From an uncultured Bacilli bacterium (GTDB taxonomy: Bacteria; Bacillota_I; Bacilli_A; RF39; UBA660), in assembly GCA_948629335.1 (NCBI GenBank), contig CAPHZB010000033.1, positions 1-15,651 of the forward strand: 15,651 bases of DNA. Reading direction: 5' to 3'. Positions 7,699 through 15,613 of the stretch are shown here, piece after piece (the stretch's first letter is position 1; the number at the start of each line of letters is the position of its first letter). Made by a program: the position numbers and the translations under genes. Under the pieces are notes generated by a model. It searched no databases, was not told the origin of the DNA, and saw only the letters and a program-made list of their open reading frames with translations.

Positions 7699-8103
7699 AT
7701 GAAGAAAATATTAACATATGGGACATTTGATCTTATAACACCGGGGCATATTGCGTTATTAAAGTATGCTAAAGGCTTAGGAGATTATTTGATTGTTGGA
7801 GTTTCGACGGATGAGTTTAATGCAATAAAACATAAATGTTCATATCTTAATTATGAACAGAGAAAAATAGTTATGGAAGCAATTAAATATGTGGATGAAG
7901 TTATACCAGAGTCTGATTGGAATCAGAAGGTAGATGATATTCAAAAGAATAATATTGATACATTGGTCATGGGAAGCGACTGGGAAGGCAGTGATAAGTT
8001 TACTTACTTAGAAGATTATTGTCATGTTGTTTTCTTTCAAAGAGTAAGTGATTTTTCTTCCACTAATTTTCGTAATTTTATTGCCGATCATAAAGATGAA
8101 TAA
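7699..8103 (+). CDS. tagD: TagD-like glycerol-3-phosphate cytidylyltransferase with altered HxGH motif
   Basis: The 134-residue protein matches TagD/TarD in length and sequence: MKKILTYGTFDLITPGH at the N-terminus, GDYLIVGVSTDEFN (29-41), AIKHKCS, YEQRK with R55, YVDEVIPE and NW-like SDWNQKVDDI, VMGSDWEG (90-97), and the C-terminal FSSTNF in place of ISTTKI. TagD makes CDP-glycerol from CTP and sn-glycerol 3-phosphate, the donor for the neighbouring Glyphos_transf enzymes. Notably the nucleotidyltransferase HxGH motif reads T14-P-G-H17: the first catalytic His is Thr. Either this is an active variant or a functional paralogue exists elsewhere. ATG 7699 follows AGGAAGTAGGG; the frame extends eight codons further, but those do not fit the family. 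It is directly followed by a strong terminator-like hairpin. Confidence 0.85.
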   Translation: MKKILTYGTFDLITPGHIALLKYAKGLGDYLIVGVSTDEFNAIKHKCSYLNYEQRKIVMEAIKYVDEVIPESDWNQKVDDIQKNNIDTLVMGSDWEGSDKFTYLEDYCHVVFFQRVSDFSSTNFRNFIADHKDE

Positions 8104-8109
8104 CAATAG

Positions 8110-8134
8110 AACTACCAATTATTGGTAGTTTTTT
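8110..8134 (+). terminator. Intra-operon terminator/attenuator between tagD and the next gene
   Basis: AACTACCAA (8110-8118), a three-base loop TTA, then TTGGTAGTT (8122-8130) running into T residues to 8134: a perfect 9-bp stem with a T-tract. AGGAGG of the next gene starts at 8135 and its ATG is at 8149. No promoter can fit between them, so downstream genes must depend on read-through, a promoter inside tagD, or RNA processing. Confidence 0.8.
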
Positions 8135-8148
8135 AGGAGGAATTTGCT

Positions 8149-9333
8149 ATGAAAATTATTTTGGAAATTTTTAAGATACATTTACAAACAATTTATTTCT
8201 TTATTAAAATATTCACTAGGCAAAGAAATAGAGTTTTTTTCTTAAGTAGGCAGACGAATCATCCACCTTTAAATTATAATTTATTGATAAATTATATAAG
8301 TAAGTACGATAAAAATATAGAGATTAGAGTAAGCTGTAAAAGGGTTTCAGAAGGTTTAAATAAAGTAATACACTCCAGCGAAAAGAATTTGAGAAAATGG
8401 ATTCCTTCTTTGCTGAAAGAGGTAGGGCAATGTTTTGACTATTATTTTACTTTATATAAACAAATGTATTATATGGCTACATCGAAAGTGGTTATTACAG
8501 ATGGATACAATGTCTTAATTAGTTGCTTGAAACATAAGAAGATAACGATTATTCAAATGTGGCATGCTTTGGCAGCTATAAAGAAGTTTGGATATCAATC
8601 GATTGGTCTTAAAGATGGTATGAATCCAAAGATGGCGAAGGTATTAAATATGCATGCTAATTATGATTATGTTTTATCTGGGTCCGTTGCCATGAAAAGA
8701 CCATTTAGTGAGGCATTTAATATAGCAGAAGATAAAGTTTTGCCTATTGGAACGCCTTATATTGATTATTTACTTGATGTGAAGGTGGACAAGCGAAAAA
8801 TATTTCATGATTACCCGGAATTAAAAAATGGGAAGCCTATTATTCTATACTCACCTACTTTTAGAAAAAATGGGCGGGATGCGATTAAGGAAGTTATAGA
8901 TGGTGTTGATACAAGCAAGTATAATTTAGTTGTAACATTACATGCGTTGGATGTTTTAAAAGCTTATAATACTAATAATGGTTCCGTTATTGTGAATCCC
9001 AAAATTAATTATCCAGAATTGTTAAAAATGGCTGACTATGTTATCACGGATTATTCAGCATTGATGATAGAAGCAGCAATATTGAAAACGAATATATTAC
9101 TTTATGTTTATGATTATGAACAATATGAAGAAGAAAATGGACTTAATGTTAATTTATTTGAGGAACTTCCTGGATATGCTTCGAGAGAAATTCAAGATTT
9201 GATGAAAATAATTGATGAAAATAAATATGATAGAAAAGTGATGCTTAATTTTAGAAAAAAGTTTGTAACGAATTTAACTAAGGATAGTACAGAAAAGATA
9301 TATAATTTAATAAAAGGAGAATTAAAATGTTAA
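8149..9333 (+). CDS. CDP-glycerol glycerophosphotransferase family protein (TagB-like)
   Basis: A 394-residue protein of the Glyphos_transf family. The N-terminal 20 residues are hydrophobic/amphipathic, which fits peripheral membrane association as in TagB. Signature elements are VVITDGYNVL (114-123), IIQMWHALAAIKKFG (134-148, catalytic-type H139), GTPYIDYLL (201-209), YSPTFRKNG (234-242), LHALD with H265, and VITDYSALMIEAAIL (298-312) followed by LYVYDYEQY. The WHA-x-A-x-KKFG form is typical of the TagB/SpsB-like branch rather than the WHGTPLK form of TagF polymerases, so a priming or single-addition role is possible. The start has AGGAGG at 8135-8140. The stop overlaps the next start by 7 bp (ATGTTAA), indicating coupling. 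The transferred unit (glycerol or ribitol phosphate) is not certain. Confidence 0.88.
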   Translation: MKIILEIFKIHLQTIYFFIKIFTRQRNRVFFLSRQTNHPPLNYNLLINYISKYDKNIEIRVSCKRVSEGLNKVIHSSEKNLRKWIPSLLKEVGQCFDYYFTLYKQMYYMATSKVVITDGYNVLISCLKHKKITIIQMWHALAAIKKFGYQSIGLKDGMNPKMAKVLNMHANYDYVLSGSVAMKRPFSEAFNIAEDKVLPIGTPYIDYLLDVKVDKRKIFHDYPELKNGKPIILYSPTFRKNGRDAIKEVIDGVDTSKYNLVVTLHALDVLKAYNTNNGSVIVNPKINYPELLKMADYVITDYSALMIEAAILKTNILLYVYDYEQYEEENGLNVNLFEELPGYASREIQDLMKIIDENKYDRKVMLNFRKKFVTNLTKDSTEKIYNLIKGELKC

Positions 9334-10580
9334 ATAACATAAGAAAAATTTTAGTAGATTTGGCTAAAAAAAATGTATTATTTAGAAAATTCTTAAGAAA
9401 AGTGAAAAACATGCAGGGAAATGCAAGTTATTATAAATACTATAAAAAATATAAAGTGGATGATAAAATGCTTTTTTTTGAAACTTTTAATGGGCGTACT
9501 TATGGATGTAGTCCAAAAGCAATATATGAAAAAATGTTAGAAATGGATGAATTTAAAGATTATAAATTTGTTTGGTCGTTTGTTGAACCAGACAAACATG
9601 AAGTGAAAGCATGTGATCATTTAATTTTAGTAAAACATGATAGCTCCGATTATTATAAGTATTTGTCTATGTCTAAGTATTGGATTGTTAATTCTATCGT
9701 TGAAGAGGGTATTATGAAAAAAGAGAACCAAGTTTATGTTCAATGTTGGCATGGAACGCCACTCAAAAGACTTAGATGTGATATTGAAGTAGATGGTTCT
9801 GTTTTAAATACGGTAGAAGAAATCAAAAAGCGAAATGATAGGGATGCAAAGAGATTTGATTACTTTATTTCTCCGTCCAAGTTTTGCACAGAAAAATTTA
9901 CCTCTGCGTTTAATTTGAAAAATCTTGGATTGGAGAACATTATTATTGAAGAAGGGTATCCTCGAAATGATGCATTATTTCATTATACCAAAGAAGAAAT
10001 TTTAAGAATAAAAAAGAAATATAATTTACCTAAAGATAAAAAAATTATTTTTTATTTGCCAACATTTAGAGACAATCAACATGAATCAGGCGTAGGTTAT
10101 ACCTATGATTTAGGGATAGATTTTGCTTCTTTAAAAGAAAAATTTCAAGATAAATATATTATTTTGTTTAGTCCACATTACTTTGTAGCTAAAAGTGTAG
10201 ATGTCAGCCAATATAAAGGATTTGTTGTTGATGTAACAGACAATGATGACATTAATGATCTATATATCATTAGTGATATTATAATGACCGATTATTCAAG
10301 TGTTTTCTTTGATTTTGCCAACTTAAAAAGGCCTATGCTATTTTATATGTATGATTTAGATTTATATAAAGGAAAACTTAGAGATTTCTATATTGATTTG
10401 AAGGAACTTCCTGGTCCTATCACGCAGACTCAAGAAGAATTAGAGGATGCTTTAGAAGGTTTGGAGGAAAATTTCAATAAATATAAGGAAAAATATAAAA
10501 AATTTAATGAGAAATATAATTATTTAGATGATGGAAACGCAAGTGAGAGAGTAATTAAGAAGATATTTAAGCTGAAATAA
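9327..10580 (+). CDS. CDP-glycerol glycerophosphotransferase family protein (TagF-like)
   Basis: A 417-residue protein with the complete TagF-type catalytic region: VQCWHGTPLKRLRCD (138-152), DYFISPSKFCTEKF (178-191), EEGYPRNDAL (208-217), IFYLPTFRDN (241-250), LFSPHYFV (280-287), IIMTDYSSVFFDFANLKRP (318-336) and LFYMYDLDLY, ending with the RDFYIDLKELPGP segment typical of the family. In the family this enzyme transfers glycerol phosphate from CDP-glycerol to the growing polymer on the inner membrane face. It is shorter than classical TagF polymerases, which carry an extra N-terminal membrane-binding domain; here about 130 basic, amphipathic residues precede the catalytic domain. The start has AAAGGAGA at 9313-9320 and overlaps the previous gene. 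It is probably the last gene of this block, though no clear terminator follows. Confidence 0.9.
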   Translation: MLNNIRKILVDLAKKNVLFRKFLRKVKNMQGNASYYKYYKKYKVDDKMLFFETFNGRTYGCSPKAIYEKMLEMDEFKDYKFVWSFVEPDKHEVKACDHLILVKHDSSDYYKYLSMSKYWIVNSIVEEGIMKKENQVYVQCWHGTPLKRLRCDIEVDGSVLNTVEEIKKRNDRDAKRFDYFISPSKFCTEKFTSAFNLKNLGLENIIIEEGYPRNDALFHYTKEEILRIKKKYNLPKDKKIIFYLPTFRDNQHESGVGYTYDLGIDFASLKEKFQDKYIILFSPHYFVAKSVDVSQYKGFVVDVTDNDDINDLYIISDIIMTDYSSVFFDFANLKRPMLFYMYDLDLYKGKLRDFYIDLKELPGPITQTQEELEDALEGLEENFNKYKEKYKKFNEKYNYLDDGNASERVIKKIFKLK

Positions 10581-10844
10581 ATGGCATTTTGATAATTATA
10601 TTTGTATTTTTATATAGGAAAATTTAAGAGAAAATAGTAAATATTTTACAATTTATTACCATGAATGATGAAGATGGTAAAAGTTAAAATAATTTAAAAT
10701 TTCTGGTAGAAATTGATACTTATCATTGTAATAAATTTGCTAATATAGATATGTGTTTAGCAAGAAGGGTTACTACACTTAGTTTGAATGTAAATAGATT
10801 CCTGTATTCCATGTATACTTGAACTATAGAAAGAAGTGATAAAT
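10581..10844. other. AT-rich intergenic spacer without a clear terminator
   Basis: 264 bp. It contains a perfect 7-bp inverted repeat (TTACCAT at 10656-10662 with ATGGTAA at 10674-10680) lacking a T-tract, and a lone TATACT at 10814-10819 that could be a -10 box but has no -35 at proper spacing. I cannot decide whether the deacetylase genes have their own promoter or receive read-through. Confidence 0.5.
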
Positions 10845-11537
10845 ATGATAAAAAATATATTTAAAATATGCCTTTTTATAATTGCAATATTTGCTTCAAC
10901 ATTTTTAATTTATAAATATACATGGAACAGAGGTGTTTCTGTAGACAAAAATATTGAGCATGTGGATACAAAAGGTATTACAAAGCTTATGATTGTAGCA
11001 CATCCGGATGATGATTTTATTTGGGGAGGAAGTCACTTAATAGATGATGATTATTTAGTGGTATGTGTGACTTGTGGAGTGAAAAGAAACAGAGTACTTG
11101 AATTTGAAAAGGCTATGGCAAAGACAAATGAAAAATATATTATGTTGGGATATCCTGATAAAACGAAAGGAAAAAGAGATGACTGGTCTAGTGTCTACGA
11201 TTCAATTTCTAGGGATTTAGATAAAATAATTCATTATAAAGACTGGGATTTGATTGTAACGCATAATCCTGATGGAGAATATGGACATATTCATCATAAA
11301 ATGACAAGTAAAATAGTTACAACGCTTTCTAATAAAAATAAATTAATGTATTTTGGTAAGTATTATACCAAAGGCAATATTCCTGAAGATTTACCTAAGA
11401 TTAGTACCGAGAATAGTAGAGTAAAAAAGGAAGAACTTATTCCAATTTATGCTTCTCAAGGTTATTCAATGGATAAATTTGGTCATATGTTTGATTATGA
11501 AAATTGGAGGACTTATGATGAATGGAATCAAGAATAA
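10845..11537 (+). CDS. Membrane-anchored PIG-L family deacetylase
   Basis: The 230-residue protein has one N-terminal hydrophobic segment (about residues 5-23, preceded by Lys), expected to act as signal anchor and place the catalytic domain outside the membrane. The PIG-L/LmbE motifs are clear: VAHPDDDFIWGG (51-62), with H53 and D56 as likely Zn ligands and D55 as base; VTCG after strand 2; and THNPDGEYGHIHH (139-151), which supplies the third metal ligand. The family usually has Glu after AHPDD; here it is Asp57. Members deacetylate N-acetyl amino sugars such as GlcNAc on lipids or small molecules. The 3' end overlaps yfhO by 20 bp, so a role on an amino sugar handled by the YfhO/CsbB system is a reasonable inference. 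A GTG at 10836 extends the frame by three codons; ATG 10845 is preferred, after AAAGAAGTG. Confidence 0.87.
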   Translation: MIKNIFKICLFIIAIFASTFLIYKYTWNRGVSVDKNIEHVDTKGITKLMIVAHPDDDFIWGGSHLIDDDYLVVCVTCGVKRNRVLEFEKAMAKTNEKYIMLGYPDKTKGKRDDWSSVYDSISRDLDKIIHYKDWDLIVTHNPDGEYGHIHHKMTSKIVTTLSNKNKLMYFGKYYTKGNIPEDLPKISTENSRVKKEELIPIYASQGYSMDKFGHMFDYENWRTYDEWNQE

Positions 11538-13989
11538 AAAAGATTTATTGGCACTATCTATTTTTGTAATTTCTACTCTTATTGTTTATTTTTCAATAAC
11601 TAGAGGAACTTATTTATATGGTTCAACGTTAGACTGGAGTGCACAGCACTATCTTATCCCAGAATATTTTAGAAATTTATTTTATGCAACAGGAGATTTA
11701 TTTCCTGACTTCGCACCTCATCTAGGAAGTGGACAAAATATTTATTATTTTTCATATTATGGACTTTTTAATCCATTCATTTTATTTTCTTATCTCTTAC
11801 CTTTTATAAAAATGGTGGATTATATTCAAATTCTTGGCATATTCATTCCTTTAATATCTACAATTTTGTTTTATTTTTACTTAAGAAAACACGTCACTTT
11901 TAAAATAGCTTTCGTAACATCGTTTTTATTCTTATGTGCAGGGCCACTCTTATTTCATTCCCATAGACATTGGATGTTTATTAATTATTTTCCTTTTTTT
12001 ATGTTGGCTTTATTTGGTATAGATTGTTTTTTTGAAAAAGGCAAAATGTCCCTTTTAACGATTTCTTGTTTTTTAATCATTATGACAAGTTATTATTATA
12101 GTATTGGATCTTTTCTTGCTTTATTCATCTATGGACTTTATATTATTTTAAAAGAAAAAAGAAACAAAATTATGATTATAAAATTATGCATTCCTTTTTT
12201 TGTTGCAATTTTAATGAGCGCAGTTTTAATATTCCCAACTCTTTATGCACTACTTGCAGGGCGAGATAAAACGGGAACAACAGTAGAACTTCTTTCTTTA
12301 TTAATTCCAAGACGTAGTTATCGTTTTTTACTTTATGAAACATATGCAATTGGAGTTACGGGAATTTGCCTTGTTTCTATTTTCCATTTATTTTTTACCA
12401 GAAAACGTGAAAATATTTTTATGGGTATTATCTTATTATGCATTAGTATTTTTCCTATTTTTAACTATGTTTTAAATGCAGGACTTTATGTAAATGCAAA
12501 AGTATTAATCCCTTTTCTTCCCTTAGTTTTATTTTCATTTTCCCTTTTTTTAACGGATTTATTCAACAAAAAGGTTTCTATTAAGGAAATTACTCTTCTT
12601 TGTGGAATTATACTTATCTTTACAAATTATAAAGTGGTATATCTTGATTTAGGAGTGACTTTTTTGTTTTTAATTCTCTATTTGAAAACAAAAAAAGAAA
12701 ATCTTTTTTTGCTTCTTCTTTTCGTTTTTATTTTTGTAGTTTGTATAAAGACAAATTTAGGAGATAAATTAGAATTAAAAAGTACAATTGAAAGCAGTGA
12801 TTATCACAATATGGAGGAAGCAATTGATTATATTATAAAAAGTGAACAAAACCTGTATCGCATAAATAACACTATTTTGCCAGGAATTACCATGAATAAG
12901 ATACAAAATAAGTATCATTATGCATCGACCATGTATTCCTCAACATTCAATAAAACATATAATGATTTTTTCTTTGAAAAGATAAATAATGTTATTCCTT
13001 ATCGTAATAAGTCGATGACTCCAGCTTCTCTTCACCCTCTTTTTCAAATTCTATTTGGAGAAAAATATTTGATTACTAAAGCAAATAAAGTAATAGATGG
13101 CAATAAAATCTATGAAAAAGGTGATGTAAAGGTATATGAAAAAGATCACGTTTTACCTATTGGTTACGCAACAAGTCATTTTGTGAAAGAACCTTTTTTT
13201 GAAAAACTAGATTATCCGAATACTATTTTGACTCTTCTTGGAAATATAGTACAGGCTGAAGGTGAAGAATGTGCTTTTTTAGAAAAAGAAAAACTTAGCT
13301 ATGAGGTGGAGAGCCAAGAAAATGTAGAAATAGAAAAAAAGAAAGATGGATTTCATATAAGGGCAAAAAAGGGAGGTATTTTAAAGTTAAAGTTAGATAA
13401 AAAATATAAAGATAGTCTGATATTCATTCGTTTTAAGAATAATCACAATCCTAAATGTGGTATAGAGGAACTTGCTATTACAATCAATGGAAAGAAGAAT
13501 AAGCTAAGTTGTTCGACATGGAAATATCATAATCAGAATTTTATCTTTGATTATGTAATAGAAAAGTCACAAGAGCTTAAAATTACATTTTCAGAAGGTT
13601 TTTATGATTTATCTGATTTTGAGATTTATAGTTTATCTTATGAACGATTATATGAAATGATAAAAGAAGTAGATCCACTTGTGTTTGATAAGAAAGCAAC
13701 ATATGGTGATAATATTGTGGGAGATATCGATGTAAAAAAGGATGGATATTTTGTAGCCTCCATTCCTTATGACAAAGGCTTTAAAGCTTTTATAGATGGA
13801 GAAAAAGTAGATGTTTTGAGGTTAAATGATATCTTTATTGGCTTTGAAATTAAAAAAGGAAAACACAAAATAGAGATAAGTTATGAAGCCCCATATAAAA
13901 GAGAAGGTCTTTTCGTAAGTGGAATTGGTTTTCTTCTCTTAGGAGGGATTATATGGTATGAAAAGAGGAAGTATAGATGGAAAAACTAA
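11518..13989 (+). CDS. yfhO: YfhO-family membrane glycosyltransferase (GT-C type)
   Basis: The 823-residue protein has an N-terminal multi-pass membrane domain (about residues 10-415, roughly a dozen hydrophobic segments). The first external loop carries the YfhO signature GSTLDWSAQHYLIPEYFRN and LGSGQNIYYFSYYGLFNPF (35-86); D39 is a candidate catalytic acid of the GT-C fold. A large soluble extracytoplasmic region (about 420-790) follows, then a final TM. The end has the typical YfhO pattern SIPYDKGFKAFIDGEKV ... KKGKHKIEISYEAPY. In Bacillus and Listeria, YfhO-type proteins transfer a sugar from undecaprenyl phosphate to lipoteichoic or wall teichoic acid outside the cell, with CsbB-type GT2 and a GtrA-type flippase. 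I chose ATG 11518 because GGAGG at 11506-11510 is well spaced; ATG 11515 is the alternative. It overlaps the upstream gene by 20 bp and the downstream gene by 13 bp. Confidence 0.9.
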   Translation: MNGIKNKKDLLALSIFVISTLIVYFSITRGTYLYGSTLDWSAQHYLIPEYFRNLFYATGDLFPDFAPHLGSGQNIYYFSYYGLFNPFILFSYLLPFIKMVDYIQILGIFIPLISTILFYFYLRKHVTFKIAFVTSFLFLCAGPLLFHSHRHWMFINYFPFFMLALFGIDCFFEKGKMSLLTISCFLIIMTSYYYSIGSFLALFIYGLYIILKEKRNKIMIIKLCIPFFVAILMSAVLIFPTLYALLAGRDKTGTTVELLSLLIPRRSYRFLLYETYAIGVTGICLVSIFHLFFTRKRENIFMGIILLCISIFPIFNYVLNAGLYVNAKVLIPFLPLVLFSFSLFLTDLFNKKVSIKEITLLCGIILIFTNYKVVYLDLGVTFLFLILYLKTKKENLFLLLLFVFIFVVCIKTNLGDKLELKSTIESSDYHNMEEAIDYIIKSEQNLYRINNTILPGITMNKIQNKYHYASTMYSSTFNKTYNDFFFEKINNVIPYRNKSMTPASLHPLFQILFGEKYLITKANKVIDGNKIYEKGDVKVYEKDHVLPIGYATSHFVKEPFFEKLDYPNTILTLLGNIVQAEGEECAFLEKEKLSYEVESQENVEIEKKKDGFHIRAKKGGILKLKLDKKYKDSLIFIRFKNNHNPKCGIEELAITINGKKNKLSCSTWKYHNQNFIFDYVIEKSQELKITFSEGFYDLSDFEIYSLSYERLYEMIKEVDPLVFDKKATYGDNIVGDIDVKKDGYFVASIPYDKGFKAFIDGEKVDVLRLNDIFIGFEIKKGKHKIEISYEAPYKREGLFVSGIGFLLLGGIIWYEKRKYRWKN

Positions 13990-14906
13990 GTATCATTGTA
14001 CCTTGTTATAATGAGGAAGCAGTATTAGAAAAATTTTATGAAACAGTAACAAAAATTATGAAAGATGTTACCATAGAATTAGAATATGTTTTTATAGATG
14101 ATGGTTCTAAAGACGAGACACTACAAATTATGCGTCTTTTGGCGCAAAAAGATAAGCATGTACGTTATATCTCTTTTTCAAGAAATTTTGGGAAAGAAGC
14201 AGGCATATATGCAGGGTTAGAAAATTGTACAGGAGACTATGTTGTTGTGATGGATGCTGATTTGCAACATGATCCTAAATTATTACCAAGAATGGTGGAT
14301 ATTTTAAGGACAGAGGAATATCAAAGTGTGGCAGTAAGAAGATACAATCGTAAGGAAGGAATTCGTGGAAGTTTTTCAAAACTTTTCTTTAAGATTATGG
14401 CAAAACTTTCGGGATTAAATACAAAAGCAGGGGAAATGGATTATCGTATGATGAATCGTAGGATGGTGGATTCTATTCTACAAATAGCGGAATACAATCG
14501 TTTTTCAAAAGGAATTTTCTCCTTTGTTGGATTTGATACAAAATGGCTTGAACAGGAGAATATTGAAAGAGAACTTGGACAAACAAAATGGAATATGAAA
14601 AGTTTAATAAAATATTCTATAGAAGGAATTACAGCTTTCTCAACAAAACCACTAATACTTTCATCTATACTTGGTATATTGTTTTGTTTAATTTCCTTTA
14701 TTTTCATCATTATTATTGTTGTAAAAACCCTTATTTTTGGAGAAGTTGTACAAGGATTTCCAACCCTTATTTGTTGTTTATTTATGTGTAGCGGTATACA
14801 ATTATTTTGTTTTGGTATTATGGGCGAGTATTTGGCTAAGATGTATTTAGAAGTAAAGAATAGACCAATTTATTTAGTGAAAGAATACAGTGAAGATAAA
14901 AAATGA
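13977..14906 (+). CDS. csbB: CsbB/GtrB-type polyprenyl-phosphate glycosyltransferase (GT2)
   Basis: The 309-residue protein has an N-terminal GT2 (GT-A fold) domain and two C-terminal TM helices (about 225-250 and 260-285). Motifs are IIVPCYNEE (6-14), FIDDGSKDET (39-48), SRNFGKEAGIYAGL (68-81), the metal-binding VMDADLQHDP (91-100), RFSKGIF-x-FVGF (175-186) and GQTKW (201-205), then MGEYLAKMYLEVKNRPIY (282-299), the standard tail of GtrB/DPM1-like enzymes. The family loads a sugar from a nucleotide donor onto undecaprenyl phosphate on the cytoplasmic face. Adjacency to YfhO mirrors csbB-yfhO of Bacillus subtilis, where the sugar is GlcNAc for lipoteichoic acid; here the sugar is unproven. 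The start has AGAGGAAG upstream and overlaps the yfhO stop by 13 bp. The stop codon lies inside the downstream terminator stem. Confidence 0.92.
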   Translation: MEKLSIIVPCYNEEAVLEKFYETVTKIMKDVTIELEYVFIDDGSKDETLQIMRLLAQKDKHVRYISFSRNFGKEAGIYAGLENCTGDYVVVMDADLQHDPKLLPRMVDILRTEEYQSVAVRRYNRKEGIRGSFSKLFFKIMAKLSGLNTKAGEMDYRMMNRRMVDSILQIAEYNRFSKGIFSFVGFDTKWLEQENIERELGQTKWNMKSLIKYSIEGITAFSTKPLILSSILGILFCLISFIFIIIIVVKTLIFGEVVQGFPTLICCLFMCSGIQLFCFGIMGEYLAKMYLEVKNRPIYLVKEYSEDKK

Positions 14907-14924
14907 CCAATAAAGTCATTTTTT
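14898..14924. terminator. Bidirectional terminator between convergent genes
   Basis: AAAAAATGAC (14898-14907) pairs perfectly with GTCATTTTTT (14915-14924) around a 7-nt loop. With A6 on one arm and T6 on the other it can end transcription on both strands: csbB from the left and the reverse-strand gene (stop at 15042) from the right. The 5' arm includes the csbB stop codon. Confidence 0.85.
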
Positions 14925-15041
14925 CATAGATTTTGGTAATAATTTATGGACTATGTATTCTATTAATTTAGTAAAAGGATAATTACATCTATTCCTTCAT
15001 ATTTTTTATATGATTCATTGTTAAAATTCTTCCTTTATAAA

Positions 15042-15488
15042 TCAATTCTTCTTTTTCTTGTACTCTTTTTCCTTTTTTACCTTATTTATCTCATCTAGGT
15101 ATAGAAGTAAACTTAAATTAGGTATCATTTGTCCCTTCATGTTTGAGAAATAGTCAGTAAATAGACCTTTTTTCTTTTCAATATAAGGTAAGTTAAAATA
15201 ACTAGGTTCATCATCAGCAATAAATCCTGTAAATATTTCTCTATATCTGGTTTTTCCATTCTCTACAATTGGTTCAAAAAAATACTTTAATTGAGTTGTT
15301 TTTGACATTACCTTTTGGTCAATTTCCTCACTCGGAATATAAGTTAAATTTGAAACAATTAATGTATCAGCACTGTATTTTTCCTTCATAGTATATCCTT
15401 CTTCAAAAAAATGCATTTCTTCTCTGGAAGAGAAAGTGGTATCTACATCGTTCGCATTTTTACGTTTAAATCTTCGTGGTAATAACAT
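15042..15488 (-). CDS. Hypothetical protein, 148 residues, reverse strand
   Basis: I do not recognise this protein. It has no signal peptide or membrane segment. The N-terminus is basic (LLPRRFKRK), the C-terminus is a Lys/Glu-rich tail (KVKKEKEYKKKK), and the middle is mixed alpha/beta with aromatic residues (LKYFFEPIVENGKTRYREIF). The ATG (complement of 15486-15488) is preceded by AAAGGAAG at a normal distance, an extended -10 promoter lies just upstream, and a bidirectional terminator lies beyond its 3' end. Together these make it a likely real monocistronic gene. It points against the glycosylation operon and is probably functionally unrelated; function unknown. Confidence 0.7.
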   Translation of the reverse strand: MLLPRRFKRKNANDVDTTFSSREEMHFFEEGYTMKEKYSADTLIVSNLTYIPSEEIDQKVMSKTTQLKYFFEPIVENGKTRYREIFTGFIADDEPSYFNLPYIEKKKGLFTDYFSNMKGQMIPNLSLLLYLDEINKVKKEKEYKKKKN

Positions 15489-15512
15489 AACAATCTTCCT
15501 TTCTTATTCCTT

Positions 15513-15541
15513 ATTGTAACATACGTTATATCTAAAGTATA
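15513..15541 (-). promoter_or_regulatory. Putative extended -10 promoter of the reverse-strand gene
   Basis: On the reverse strand, TGTTACAAT forms an extended -10 (hexamer TACAAT, complement of 15513-15518). A poor -35-like TATACT (complement of 15536-15541) lies at 17-nt spacing. Transcription would start near 15506, leaving about 18 nt before the ATG. Confidence 0.45.
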
Positions 15542-15560
15542 GATAGGGTGCTTCTTTTTC

Positions 15561-15589
15561 TTGTAGATTCATGGGAAACAGTATATAAT
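15561..15589 (+). promoter_or_regulatory. Strong sigma-A promoter near the right end
   Basis: TTGTAG at 15561-15566, a 17-nt spacer, and a perfect TATAAT at 15584-15589. Transcription should start near 15596 and run rightward out of the window. It diverges from the promoter of the reverse-strand gene. Confidence 0.7.
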
Positions 15590-15613
15590 AATAACAGGTG
15601 ATGTGTGAAACGT

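Noticed and set aside
10656..10680. Perfect 7-bp inverted repeat after the TagF-like gene.
   Set aside because: No T-tract follows and the loop is 11 nt, so not called a terminator.
10784..10819. TTGAAT ... TATACT pair as promoter of the deacetylase operon.
   Set aside because: The spacer is 24 nt, far from the 16-18 nt needed.
14441..14791. Open frames on both strands inside the csbB gene.
   Set aside because: They lie within the conserved GT2/TM coding region, lack ribosome binding sites and have compositions expected of out-of-frame reads.
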